Of a DNA stretch of 64,000 nucleotides, positions 17,196 through 25,040 are shown piece after piece. The notes beneath the pieces were generated by a model. The model worked only from the letters and a program-made list of their open reading frames with translations, did no database searches and was not told the origin of the DNA. The stretch covers positions 62,001 through 126,000 of the forward strand of contig NZ_PSXX01000008.1 in NCBI RefSeq assembly GCF_002931055.1. Reading direction: 5' to 3'. Within the stretch, counting starts at the first letter, position 1. Each line of letters starts with the position of its first letter. The DNA comes from Pseudoclavibacter sp. AY1H1 (GTDB lineage: Bacteria; Actinomycetota; Actinomycetes; Actinomycetales; Microbacteriaceae). The position numbers were made by a program, and so were the translations under genes.

Positions 17196-18269
17196 ATGTC
17201 CACGAGTTCCTTCAGGAAGACAGCTTCCCGAAAGCGCCGGATCCTCGCAGCAGGCGCAACGGCCGCTTCGGCGCTGCTGCTGCTCACCGGCTGCCTCTCG
17301 AACACCCCGCCGGCGGCGGAGGGCGAGGCGCCAGCAGGCGGCAACGCCACGGCGTCCGACAACGACGCGGCCGGCGAGCCGCTGGTCATCGGCTTCTCGG
17401 CCCCGGCGGCCGACCACGGCTGGATGGGCGCAATCACGTCTGCCGCCGAGGCTGAGGCCGCGAAGTACGAGGACGTCGAGCTTCGGGTCGCAGAGGGCAC
17501 GAATGACGTGAACCTCCAGATCAGCCAGATCGAGGGCTTCATCAACGACGGTGTCGACGCCATCGTGCTGCTGCCCTTCGACGGCGCCGCCCTCACCGAG
17601 GTCGCGACCAAGGCGATGGAGGCGGGCATCCCGGTCATCAACGTCGACCGCGAGTTCACGAGCCCCTTCGCAGCCCGCACGACGGTGCTCGGCGACAACT
17701 ACGGCATGGGCGTCAGCGCCGGCACGTACATGTGCGAGCAGCTCGCGGACAAGCCAGACGCCGTGGTCGCCGAGATCGCCGGCATCGACTCCCTGCCGCT
17801 CACCCAGGAGCGCAGCCAGGGCTTCGCGGATGCGCTCGGCGACTGCGGTCTCGAGGTCTCGAACCGTGTCGCTGCCGACTTCACGGTGCAGGGCGGTGAG
17901 CAGGCGGCCACGAACCTCCTGCAGGCCGCTCCGCAGATCGACGCGATGTGGAACCACGACGACGACCAGGGTGTCGGTGTCCTCTCTGCCATCGAGAACG
18001 CCAACCGCGACGAGTTCTTCCTCGTCGGCGGCGCGGGCTCGGCGAACGTGATGCGCGAGATCCAGGAGGGTGACAGCGTCGTCAAGGCGACCGTCGTCTA
18101 CCCGTCGACGCAGGCGGCCGACGGCATCAAGCTGGCCCGCCTCATCGCGCACGACCGCTCGCTCGGCGACCTCACGTCGCAGAGCGTCCCGCGTCTTGTG
18201 CAGCTCTACGCTCCCGTCGTGACGAGCGAGAACGTCGGCGACTACATCGACGCGGCGTTCGAGTCGTAA
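17196..18269 (+). CDS. Sugar ABC transporter substrate-binding lipoprotein
   Basis: This 357-residue periplasmic-binding protein of the ribose/galactose type (Peripla_BP_4) has a basic signal region and lipobox LLTGC, giving lipidated Cys33, then a Gly/Ala/Asn linker and the two-lobe domain: FSAPAADHGWMGAI at the first strand, QIEGFINDGVDAIVLLPFD and PVINVDREF. The preceding AAAGGAGA places the start at 17196; a nearby ATG at 17172 lacks it. It captures the sugar outside the cell for the two upstream components. The 122-nt gap before it holds a short tandem repeat (ATCCTCTCCAGACCC twice). Confidence 0.94.
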   Translation: MSTSSFRKTASRKRRILAAGATAASALLLLTGCLSNTPPAAEGEAPAGGNATASDNDAAGEPLVIGFSAPAADHGWMGAITSAAEAEAAKYEDVELRVAEGTNDVNLQISQIEGFINDGVDAIVLLPFDGAALTEVATKAMEAGIPVINVDREFTSPFAARTTVLGDNYGMGVSAGTYMCEQLADKPDAVVAEIAGIDSLPLTQERSQGFADALGDCGLEVSNRVAADFTVQGGEQAATNLLQAAPQIDAMWNHDDDQGVGVLSAIENANRDEFFLVGGAGSANVMREIQEGDSVVKATVVYPSTQAADGIKLARLIAHDRSLGDLTSQSVPRLVQLYAPVVTSENVGDYIDAAFES

Positions 18270-18289
18270 CCAGCTGCTCACACTGTCCG

Positions 18290-18329
18290 CGCGGGGCGGG
18301 GCTCTCCTCCTCTCTGACTCCGCCCCGCG
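18290..18329 (+). terminator. GC-rich hairpin between binding protein and dehydrogenase genes
   Basis: CGCGGGGCGG (18290-18299) and CCGCCCCGCG (18320-18329) form a perfect 10-bp stem with a 20-nt pyrimidine-rich loop and no T-tract. Its location after the binding-protein gene suggests a partial terminator or an mRNA-stabilising stem that keeps binding-protein levels above those of the downstream enzymes. Confidence 0.55.
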
Positions 18330-18356
18330 TTGGCCTCCTGAACGAAAGAGTGAACA

Positions 18357-19589
18357 ATGAGTCAAGACGCACAGCCGGACCTGGGCATCGGCATGGTCGG
18401 CTACGCCTTCATGGGGGCCGCGCACTCGCAGGCGTGGCGGAACGCTCCCCGCTTCTTCGACCTGCCGCTCGCGCCCAAGATGCGCGTCGTGGCTGGCCGG
18501 AACGCCGCGAAGGCGGCGCAGGCCGCTGACAAGCTCGGCTGGGCATCGAGCACCTCGGATTGGCGGGAGCTGCTGACTCGCGACGACGTGCAGCTCATCG
18601 ACATCTGCTCGCCGGGCGACACGCACGCCGAGATCGCCATCGCGGCGCTCGAGGCGGGCAAGCACGTGCTCTGCGAGAAGCCGCTCGCCAACACGGTCGA
18701 GGAGGCCGAGCGGATGAACGCGGCGGCGATCGCCGCCGAGGCCCACGGCGTGCGCGCCATGGTCGGCTTCACGTATCGGCGAGTGCCGGCGATCCGACTC
18801 GCGCAGCAGCTCGTCGCGGAGGGTCGCATCGGCGACATCCGTCAGGTGCGAGCCCAATACCTGCAGGACTGGCTCGCTGACGAGAACGCGCCGCTCTCCT
18901 GGCGTCTCGACAAGGAGAAGGCCGGCTCGGGTGCGCTCGGCGACATCGGGGCGCACATCGTCGACCTCACCCACTTCATCACCGGCCAGCAGCTGAGCGG
19001 AGTCTCGGGTCTCGTGGAGACGTTCGTGAAGGAGCGACCCGTCGCCGAGGACTTCGCGGGGCTCTCCGGAACCGGCGGCACCGAGCGCGGCCCCGTCACG
19101 GTCGACGATGCCGCAGTCTTCTTCGGTCGCCTGCAGGGCGGCGCCATCGCCGTGTTCGAGGCCACGCGCTTCGCGTACGGTCGGAAGAACGCGATCAGGC
19201 TCGAGATCAACGGAACGACAGGATCGATCGCCTTCGACTTCGAGGACATGAACGTGCTCGAGTACTTCGACGCGAGCGGCGATCCCACCACGGCCGGGTA
19301 CACGCGCATCATCGTCACCGAGCCAGAGCACCATCCATTCATCAAGGCGTGGTGGCCGGCCGGCCACGGGCTCGGCTACGAGCACGCCTTCACGCACCAG
19401 GCGGTCGAGCTGGTCGAGGACATCGCGGCTCGCCGCGCTCCGGCGCCCTCGTTCGCCGACGGCCTCGCCGTCCAGCGGGTGCTCGCCGCCGTCGAGGAGA
19501 GCTCGGCAAACGGCAGCTCGTGGGTCTCGATCCCCGTGCCGAGCGATGCCCCGCACACCTCAGTCGAACCAGAACTCCAGAGGAGCTAG
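18357..19589 (+). CDS. Gfo/Idh/MocA family NAD(P)-dependent oxidoreductase
   Basis: A 410-residue dehydrogenase with an N-terminal Rossmann domain (GIGMVGYAFMGAAHSQAW, then IDICSPGDTHAEIAIAALEAGKHVLCEKP with the conserved EKP lysine) and a C-terminal alpha/beta domain including GDIGAHIVDLTHFITG, where Asp and His act in hydride transfer. It probably oxidises a sugar, inositol or sugar acid brought in by the ABC transporter. GAAAGAG lies upstream of the ATG. The isomerase gene starts 3 nt after its stop. Confidence 0.92.
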   Translation: MSQDAQPDLGIGMVGYAFMGAAHSQAWRNAPRFFDLPLAPKMRVVAGRNAAKAAQAADKLGWASSTSDWRELLTRDDVQLIDICSPGDTHAEIAIAALEAGKHVLCEKPLANTVEEAERMNAAAIAAEAHGVRAMVGFTYRRVPAIRLAQQLVAEGRIGDIRQVRAQYLQDWLADENAPLSWRLDKEKAGSGALGDIGAHIVDLTHFITGQQLSGVSGLVETFVKERPVAEDFAGLSGTGGTERGPVTVDDAAVFFGRLQGGAIAVFEATRFAYGRKNAIRLEINGTTGSIAFDFEDMNVLEYFDASGDPTTAGYTRIIVTEPEHHPFIKAWWPAGHGLGYEHAFTHQAVELVEDIAARRAPAPSFADGLAVQRVLAAVEESSANGSSWVSIPVPSDAPHTSVEPELQRS

Positions 19590-19592
19590 TCC

Positions 19593-20603
19593 ATGTCTCG
19601 TCCTGTCACGTTGTTCACCGGTCAGTGGGCCGATCTGCCGTTCGAGGAGGTCGCTCGCCTCGCGGGGGAGTGGGGGTATGACGGCTTGGAGATCGCCTGC
19701 TGGGGTGATCATCTGGATCCGTGGCGGTGGGATGACGCCGAGTACGTCCAGGGCAAGCTCGACGTTCTCGAGCGCAACGGTCTCAAAGTGTGGACGATCT
19801 CGAACCATCTCAAGGGGCAGGTGGTGTGTGATGACCCGATCGATCAGCGCCATCGGGACATCGTGTCCGACCGGGTGTGGGGCGACGGTGAGCCGGAAGG
19901 GGTGCGGCAGCGTGCTGCGGAGGAGCTGAAGAACACGGCCCGCCTGGCCGCGGCGCTGGGTGTGAAGACCGTCACGGGCTTCACGGGGTCGAGCATCTGG
20001 AAGTACGTGGCGATGTTCCCTCCCGCGACGGAGGCGATGGTGGATGCCGGCTACCAGGACTTCGCGGATCGGTGGAACCCGATCCTGGATGTGTTCGAGG
20101 AGGTCGGGGTCCGGTTCGCGCACGAGGTGCACCCGTCCGAGATCGCGTATGACTACTGGACCACGAAGCGTGCGTTGGAGGCGATCGGGCATCGGGAGTC
20201 GTTCGGGTTGAACTGGGATCCCTCGCACATGGTGTGGCAGGACATCGACCCGGTGGGGTTCTTGTGGGACTTCCAGGACCGCATCTATCACGTGCATTGC
20301 AAGGACACGAAGAAGCGCCTCAGCAATGGTCGGAATGGGCGGTTGTCGTCGCATCTGCCGTGGGCGGATCCGCGGCGGGGGTGGGACTTCATCTCGACCG
20401 GGCACGGGGACGTGCCGTGGGAGGACTGCTTCCGCATGTTGAACGCGATCGGGTACGAGGGGCCGTTGTCGGTGGAGTGGGAGGACGCGGGTATGGACCG
20501 TCTCGTGGGTGCTCCGGAGGCGTTGGGGTTCGTGCGCACGCTGTCCACGTACCGCCCGTCGGAAGCGGCGTTCGACTCGGCGTTCTCCACGAAGCAGGAC
20601 TAG
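19593..20603 (+). CDS. Sugar phosphate isomerase/epimerase (TIM barrel)
   Basis: This 336-residue xylose-isomerase-like TIM barrel shows [13 protein letters not shown] near the start, [36 protein letters not shown] and LSVEWED, supplying the Glu/Asp/His metal ligands of AP-endonuclease-2-type sugar isomerases. It likely converts the product of the adjacent Gfo/Idh dehydrogenase, for example a keto-inositol or keto-sugar. AGGAG precedes the ATG. Codon choice differs from its neighbours, with many TTG, GAT, CAT and TGT codons, hinting at separate origin or different selection. Confidence 0.9.
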   Translation: MSRPVTLFTGQWADLPFEEVARLAGEWGYDGLEIACWGDHLDPWRWDDAEYVQGKLDVLERNGLKVWTISNHLKGQVVCDDPIDQRHRDIVSDRVWGDGEPEGVRQRAAEELKNTARLAAALGVKTVTGFTGSSIWKYVAMFPPATEAMVDAGYQDFADRWNPILDVFEEVGVRFAHEVHPSEIAYDYWTTKRALEAIGHRESFGLNWDPSHMVWQDIDPVGFLWDFQDRIYHVHCKDTKKRLSNGRNGRLSSHLPWADPRRGWDFISTGHGDVPWEDCFRMLNAIGYEGPLSVEWEDAGMDRLVGAPEALGFVRTLSTYRPSEAAFDSAFSTKQD

Positions 20604-20642
20604 CCCCGAAGCAGGACGAGCCCACGAAGCAGGACGAGCCGG
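20591..20642. repeat. Three tandem copies of the isomerase gene's 3' end
   Basis: The 10-mer GAAGCAGGAC occurs at 20591, 20608 and 20626 in a 17-18 bp repeat. The first copy contains the isomerase stop codon (GACTAG); the others read GACGAG at that place. Non-coding, located between convergent genes. Confidence 0.8.
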
Positions 20643-20648
20643 CGCGGA

Positions 20649-21128
20649 TCAGCCCTCTGCGAGGTCGTCGAGGATGAGCGCCAGCCGGTACGGCACGACC
20701 TCGGAGAGCGAGACGGTGGTGCTCGTCCGTGTGACGCCGGGCAGCTCGAGCATGGCGCGCGTCACTCGATGCAGGTCGCTCGTGTCCTTGGCGACGACAC
20801 GCGCCAGCAGGTCGGCATCACCGGTCGTCGAGTGCACCTCCACGACCTGGGCCATCTCGCCGAGTCGCTCGTAGGCCTCGTCGGCGGCATTCTGGCTGAG
20901 GGAGAGCGCGACGAAGGCGGTCAGCGGATAGCCGAGGGCGGCGGCACTGAGGCGGGTGCTCTCCGGCGAGAGCATCCCCTCGTCGGCGAGCCGCGACAGG
21001 CGAGCGTGCACAGTGTTCCGGGCGACGCCGAGCTCTCTCGAGAGGGCGAGCACGGACGCGCCGGGGAGTCGGTCGAGCGTCCGGATGATGCGGGCGTCAA
21101 GGGCGTCGAAGCCGCGATGATTGGGCAA
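20649..21128 (-). CDS. Lrp/AsnC family transcriptional regulator
   Basis: A 159-residue Lrp-type protein with an N-terminal winged helix (LDARIIRTLDRLPGASVLALSRELGVARNTVHARLSRL) and a C-terminal RAM ligand-binding domain (VVEVHSTTGDADLLARVVAKDTSDL). Such proteins form octamers and sense amino acids. The start is a TTG at 21128, supported by GAGGAGGA just upstream. It is divergent from the YitT-family gene, its most likely target. Confidence 0.9.
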   Translation of the reverse strand: MPNHRGFDALDARIIRTLDRLPGASVLALSRELGVARNTVHARLSRLADEGMLSPESTRLSAAALGYPLTAFVALSLSQNAADEAYERLGEMAQVVEVHSTTGDADLLARVVAKDTSDLHRVTRAMLELPGVTRTSTTVSLSEVVPYRLALILDDLAEG

Positions 21129-21217
21129 ATCTCCTCCTCAGGTGCGGAGAGCGTGCAAACTGCTCAGTCCGCGCAGCTTGTCTTGCGCAGACTACCCCCG
21201 GGCGACATGCTCGGCGC

Positions 21218-21835
21218 ATGCCTGAACTCGTCGCGCCTCCACGCCACCGCGCTCTCGACGACATCGCCGGCCTCGCCGTCGGAGTTCTGGTCATCTCGTT
21301 CGGGCTCTTCCTCCTCAAGTCGGGCGGCCTCGTCACCGGAGGGACCGCCGGCCTGGCGCTGCTGCTCGGGTACGTGCTGCCCGTTCCATTCGGAGTCATC
21401 TTCGTCGTCGTGAACCTGCCGTTCTTCGCGCTCGCCGCTCGAGGCAAGGGCTGGCGGTTCGTCGTGAGGAGCCTCGTCTCGATCGCGCTCGTCTCCGTGC
21501 TGACCTCGCTGCATGCATCCGTCGCGGGGGTTGGGCCTCTCGAGCTGCCTCCCGTCTACGCGGCGGTGCTCGGCAACGTCCTGTGCGGCGTCGGGCTGCT
21601 CATCCTGTTCCGACACAACTCGAGTCTCGGCGGATTCACCGTCGTCGCACTCGTGGCGCAGGAGAAGTTCGGCGTGCGGGCCGGCTACGTGCTGCTCGCG
21701 CTCGACCTGCTGGTGGTGCTTGCCTCCTTCACCGTCCTCGACCCGTCGCAGGTGCTCATCTCGGCGCTCGGTGCCGGCGTGCTGAGTCTCATCATCATGC
21801 TCAATCATCGGCCGGGCAGGTACCGAGCCTCCTGA
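21218..21835 (+). CDS. YitT family membrane protein
   Basis: A 205-residue integral membrane protein with five hydrophobic segments and the YitT hallmarks SGGLVTGGTAGLALLLGY and RHNSSLGGFTVVALVAQEKFG. This family is uncharacterised biochemically and often proposed to be transporters. The ATG lies 6 nt after CATGCT and has no Shine-Dalgarno. A strong hairpin terminator follows. Divergence from an Lrp regulator suggests a link to amino-acid export or uptake, which is inference only. Confidence 0.85.
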   Translation: MPELVAPPRHRALDDIAGLAVGVLVISFGLFLLKSGGLVTGGTAGLALLLGYVLPVPFGVIFVVVNLPFFALAARGKGWRFVVRSLVSIALVSVLTSLHASVAGVGPLELPPVYAAVLGNVLCGVGLLILFRHNSSLGGFTVVALVAQEKFGVRAGYVLLALDLLVVLASFTVLDPSQVLISALGAGVLSLIIMLNHRPGRYRAS

Positions 21836-21868
21836 CCTCAGGCGCCCGTCACCGCCCGCGCATGCAGT

Positions 21869-21904
21869 GATGGGCACCAACCTCCCCCGAGGTTGGTGCC
21901 CATC
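21869..21904 (+). terminator. Perfect 15-bp hairpin terminator
   Basis: GATGGGCACCAACCT and its exact complement flank a 6-nt C-rich loop 34 nt after the YitT-family stop codon. There is no T-tract, as is common for actinobacterial terminators. Confidence 0.75.
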
Positions 21905-22427
21905 GTCCCCTGCCGCGGTCGCCAGGTGAGGAGTGCAGTCGGGCGTCGTCCCCCGATGACGCCCACCCCGTGTTGATGCGGGCTGCAGTTTCTCGAACCC
22001 GGCGTTACGCGCCGGCGAGGGGAGTATTTGGTTGCTCTCTGTTCCGTTCGCCGCCTCGAGCCGCAGCTCGAGATCTCACGGATGTGGTGGCTGTGCCGCC
22101 GAAGGCTGCTTCACTTTCGTGGGGTTGCCCGGGCGGTGCCGTTTCGCTCACCACATGGAGGAAGCTAACACGGTGGTGGCGGGCCGACGCGCGCGTCTGG
22201 TGTCGCTAATGAACCGTTTAGTCCATTCGGATCGTCCACATGTCTTTTGGTCGGTGTGCTCGTGAATCCATGCCTGATCTGGCGATTCGCGGGGTCTGCG
22301 ACGGGCCGATCCAGGCTGCGAAAGCGGAATCGGCATTCCGTGCCGCTGTGCCCGAACCCGCAGCGCGCCTCCCGGCGCTGGACGCGTCGCTGTCGATCGG
22401 CGCGCTCGGATCGTGTTTCATGAGGGT
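21905..22427. other. 520-nt intergenic region without a supported protein gene
   Basis: Frames here are short and conflict with each other. The region is rich in hairpins: CCGGCG/CGCCGG near 22003-22019, a 7-bp CTCGAGC/GCTCGAG stem with a 4-nt loop around 22055-22072, and the multi-helix structure at 22082-22156. It may hold a small RNA gene or a long 5' leader for the GNAT gene. Confidence 0.5.
22082..22156 (+). ncRNA. Candidate structured RNA
   Basis: Four nested or adjacent helices can be drawn by eye: an outer 8-bp stem ATGTGGTG/CACCACAT (22082-22089 with 22149-22156), an inner 8-pair stem with two G-U pairs (22093-22100 with 22132-22139), a GAAG/CTTC hairpin with 4-nt loop (22101-22112) and a GGG/CCC hairpin (22122-22130). 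This compact multibranch layout is more than expected from random GC-rich sequence. It does not match tmRNA, RNase P, SRP RNA or a riboswitch I know. Strand is assumed. Confidence 0.3.
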
Positions 22428-23078
22428 ATGCATCTCGAACCCTCGCAGGTACTCGAAGGCCGGCACGTCTCGCTGCATCCGGCGAGCGCGGCAGGCTGGG
22501 CGGAGCTGGGCGATGTCCTCTGCGTGCCAGAGGTGTTCGCCTCCGGATGGGGTGGGGGTCCCGCTGGGATGCCCGACCGTCGAGACTGGGGCGACTGGGT
22601 GGAGAACTACACGCCTGGGCCCCGAAATGGATGCACCTACGTCGTCAGAGTCAACGGCGGGCCGCAGCACGGGCGGGCTGTCGGCACGACCTCGATCGGT
22701 CGCGTCGACCTGGCCAGGGAGTCGGCGGAGATCGGGTGGACCGCCTACACGCCAGCGGTGTGGGGGACCGTCGTGAACCCGGCCACGAAGCTGGTGCTCC
22801 TCGACCACCTCTTCCGGGTGGGCTTCGGGAGAGTCGAGTTCAGCGTCGACAACCGCAACGAACGCTCGCAGGCGGCGCTCGCCAAGCTCGGCGCTGCCCG
22901 GGAGGGGGTGCTGCGGCGTCATCAGCTCCGTGCGGACGGCACCTGGCGAGACACGGTCCGCTTCTCCGTCATCGAGCCAGAGTGGTCGACCGTCCGCGAA
23001 CGGCTGCGTGCACGTGTCGAGGCCGGGCAGGCGCTGGTGGGCGAGGCGGGTCCCGTCGACGGAAGATCAGCCCGCTGA
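22428..23078 (+). CDS. GNAT family N-acetyltransferase (RimJ-like)
   Basis: This 216-residue protein fits the RimJ/RimL-type GNAT fold: LEGRHVSLHPASAAGWAEL at the first strand and helix, then AVGTTSIGRVDLARESAEIGWTAYTP and a C-terminal FSVDNRNERSQAALAKLGAAREGVLRRHQ block typical of the family. It transfers an acyl group from acyl-CoA to an amine of unknown identity. The ATG at 22428 was chosen because the fold starts right after it; an in-frame GTG at 22413 is possible. No strong Shine-Dalgarno is visible. Confidence 0.82.
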   Translation: MHLEPSQVLEGRHVSLHPASAAGWAELGDVLCVPEVFASGWGGGPAGMPDRRDWGDWVENYTPGPRNGCTYVVRVNGGPQHGRAVGTTSIGRVDLARESAEIGWTAYTPAVWGTVVNPATKLVLLDHLFRVGFGRVEFSVDNRNERSQAALAKLGAAREGVLRRHQLRADGTWRDTVRFSVIEPEWSTVRERLRARVEAGQALVGEAGPVDGRSAR

Positions 23079-23135
23079 AGGAGAACGCGGAGCTCGGCTC
23101 AGCGTGTCCGTCAGCAGACGTGGTTCCATGGACCC

Positions 23136-23561
23136 ATGACGACTCCTGTGTACACCGCAATTGCCCACGCTTCCGGTGGTGGCCGCGACGGCCACGTGCG
23201 TTCGGAAGACGACCGCATCGATCTCGACACGCGTCCCCCGAAGGAGATGGGTGGCAGCGGAGAGGGCACCAACCCTGAAGAGCTCTTCGCCGCCGGATAC
23301 TCGGCCTGCTTCCTCGGCGCATTCCACGCGGCAGGAAAGCAGCTCGGCAAGGACACGAAGGACGCCGCCGTCTCCACCTCGGTGGGAATCGGCAAGCGCG
23401 AGCCCACTGGCTTCGAGCTCTCGGTGGTCCACGACGTCTACGCGCCGAACCTGTCGAGCGAGGAGACCCAAGAGGTCGCTCGCATCGCGCACGAAGACAT
23501 CTGCCCCTACTCGCACGCCACCCGCGGCAACGTCGACGTGCAGATCAACATCGTCAGCTGA
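23136..23561 (+). CDS. ohr: Organic hydroperoxide resistance protein (Ohr)
   Basis: A 141-residue OsmC/Ohr-fold thiol peroxidase. It has the Ohr-specific [20 protein letters not shown] block with peroxidatic Cys58 and the C-terminal [11 protein letters not shown] motif with resolving Cys123; an Arg at about 33 and a Glu at about 49 complete the active site. It reduces organic and fatty-acid hydroperoxides using lipoyl-dependent thiols in the cytosol. No OhrR regulator is adjacent. Its stop shares a base with the deoC ATG (TGATG), so they are co-translated, an unusual pairing. Confidence 0.93.
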   Translation: MTTPVYTAIAHASGGGRDGHVRSEDDRIDLDTRPPKEMGGSGEGTNPEELFAAGYSACFLGAFHAAGKQLGKDTKDAAVSTSVGIGKREPTGFELSVVHDVYAPNLSSEETQEVARIAHEDICPYSHATRGNVDVQINIVS

Positions 23562-24253
23562 TGGCGGAGGTGAACGAACAGTCGCATCCGGATGACCGGG
23601 TCACGCGAGCCGAGCTCGCGGGCATCGTCGACCACACGCTGCTGAAGACCGACGCGACCCCTGGGCAGGTGGCTGCCCTCCTCGAGGAGGCCAAGGCCCT
23701 GAAGGCGTTCTCCATCTGCGTCTCGCCCAACATGCTCCCCGTGCAGGGAGACCCGGGCGAGGTGAAGATCGCGACCGTGGTCGGCTTCCCCTCCGGGAAG
23801 CACCACTCCGCGATCAAGGCCGCAGAGGCGGCGCGGGCCGTCGCCGACGGCGCCGACGAGCTCGACATGGTCATCGACATCGGCATGCTGAAGGCTGGCC
23901 GGGCCGACCTCGTGCAGGCGGACGTCGCCGCGGTCCGCGAGGCCGCCCCGTCCGCACTCCTCAAGGTCATCATCGAGTCTGCCGCGCTGACGGACGACGA
24001 GATCGTCGCCGCCTGCCAGGCTTCCGAAGCCGCGGGGGCCGACTACGTGAAGACGTCGACGGGCTTCTCGGCCGCTGGCGGAGCATCCACCCATGCCGTG
24101 GCGCTCATGCGTGCCACGGTCGGCGAACGGCTCGGCGTGAAGGCGTCCGGCGGTATCCGCTCGACGGCGGATGCGCTTGCCATGGTCGAAGCCGGCGCCT
24201 CACGCCTCGGCCTCTCCGGAACGGCAGCTGTGCTGGACGGCCTCAGCGGCTAG
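23561..24253 (+). CDS. deoC: Deoxyribose-phosphate aldolase
   Basis: A 230-residue class I aldolase that splits 2-deoxyribose 5-phosphate into acetaldehyde and glyceraldehyde 3-phosphate during deoxynucleoside breakdown. The [12 protein letters not shown] start, [21 protein letters not shown] and the Schiff-base segment DYVKTSTGF (Lys164), with a second lysine in VKASGGIR, are all present. Length is normal. It overlaps the ohr stop by one base and is followed by a very strong terminator. No other deo genes are nearby. Confidence 0.96.
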   Translation: MAEVNEQSHPDDRVTRAELAGIVDHTLLKTDATPGQVAALLEEAKALKAFSICVSPNMLPVQGDPGEVKIATVVGFPSGKHHSAIKAAEAARAVADGADELDMVIDIGMLKAGRADLVQADVAAVREAAPSALLKVIIESAALTDDEIVAACQASEAAGADYVKTSTGFSAAGGASTHAVALMRATVGERLGVKASGGIRSTADALAMVEAGASRLGLSGTAAVLDGLSG

Positions 24254-24302
24254 AAGTCCCGCATTCCGGGTTCCCATTCGGCGGCCCGGAACGCTGAACG
24301 TG

Positions 24303-24338
24303 CGAAGAGCGCATGCCCTCAGGGGCATGCGCTCTTCG
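24303..24338 (+). terminator. Perfect 16-bp hairpin terminator
   Basis: CGAAGAGCGCATGCCC and its exact complement flank a TCAG loop, followed by TCGTTGT. It lies between the convergent deoC and GntR genes and can serve both strands. Confidence 0.85.
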
Positions 24339-24378
24339 TCGTTGTGCCTCGAGCTCGCGCGCCGGTCGCGGTGCCCGT

Positions 24379-25029
24379 TCAGGCGGTGCGCGGTGTGAGG
24401 TGCCGGTGCACGGCCTCGTGGATGCCCTCGATGTCGCCCTGCTCGGTGAGGCGGACGAGTTCCTCGTGATGGGTGCTGAAGTCGCCGAGCGCGGGGTGCG
24501 CGCCGATTGCGTGCGAGGTGCAGATGAGCGACTCGGTCGCGATGGTCGAGTACGCCCGGGAGAGGCGCGAGTTGCCTGCACTCTCGACGAATCTCCGGTG
24601 GAAGGCGTGGTCGATGCGGAGTGCCCGGATCTCGTCGCCGGCATGGGCGGCTTCGTGCAGCTCCGCCACGACGGCGGACAGGGCCGAGGCGATGCTCGCC
24701 CGCTCGGCGGGGGACTTGGCCGCGATGACGGCGGCGGCCGCGCACTCGAGCACTTCCCTGGCCGCGAAGATCTCCGCGGCGTCCTCGTCGGTGAGTTCTC
24801 GGACGAAGACGCCACGATTGCGGCGGCTCTCGAGCAGGCCCTCCTGGACGAGCCGCTGCAGCGCCTCACGAACCGGCCCGCGCGAGACCTCGTAGTCAGC
24901 GGCGATGCGCGCTTCGTTCAGCTGCGCGCCTGGTGCGAACGAGCCGTCGATGACCTGCTCGCGGAGATGGTCGGCGATGATCGCCGAGGTCTGCTGGCTC
25001 TGGAGGCCAAGCGTGGCTGCTGCGCTCAT
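24379..25029 (-). CDS. GntR family regulator, FadR-like (FCD) subgroup
   Basis: This 216-residue protein has an N-terminal winged helix (HLREQVIDGSFAPGAQLNEARIAADYEVSRGPVREALQRL) and an all-helical FCD effector domain whose RIDHAFHRRFVE, SHAIG and HHEELVRL segments supply the Asp/His metal and ligand site. The ATG at 25029 has AGGAC upstream; a longer frame runs antisense to the exporter gene. It lies 11 nt after the CDF exporter gene and is probably co-transcribed with it, controlling the promoter through ATTGTTGACAAT at 26127-26138. Confidence 0.88.
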   Translation of the reverse strand: MSAAATLGLQSQQTSAIIADHLREQVIDGSFAPGAQLNEARIAADYEVSRGPVREALQRLVQEGLLESRRNRGVFVRELTDEDAAEIFAAREVLECAAAAVIAAKSPAERASIASALSAVVAELHEAAHAGDEIRALRIDHAFHRRFVESAGNSRLSRAYSTIATESLICTSHAIGAHPALGDFSTHHEELVRLTEQGDIEGIHEAVHRHLTPRTA

Positions 25030-25040
25030 GGGATGCGTCC

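Noticed and set aside
22218-22922. Reverse-strand frame across the GNAT gene
   Set aside because: It is a shadow of the conserved GNAT coding sequence and has no motif.
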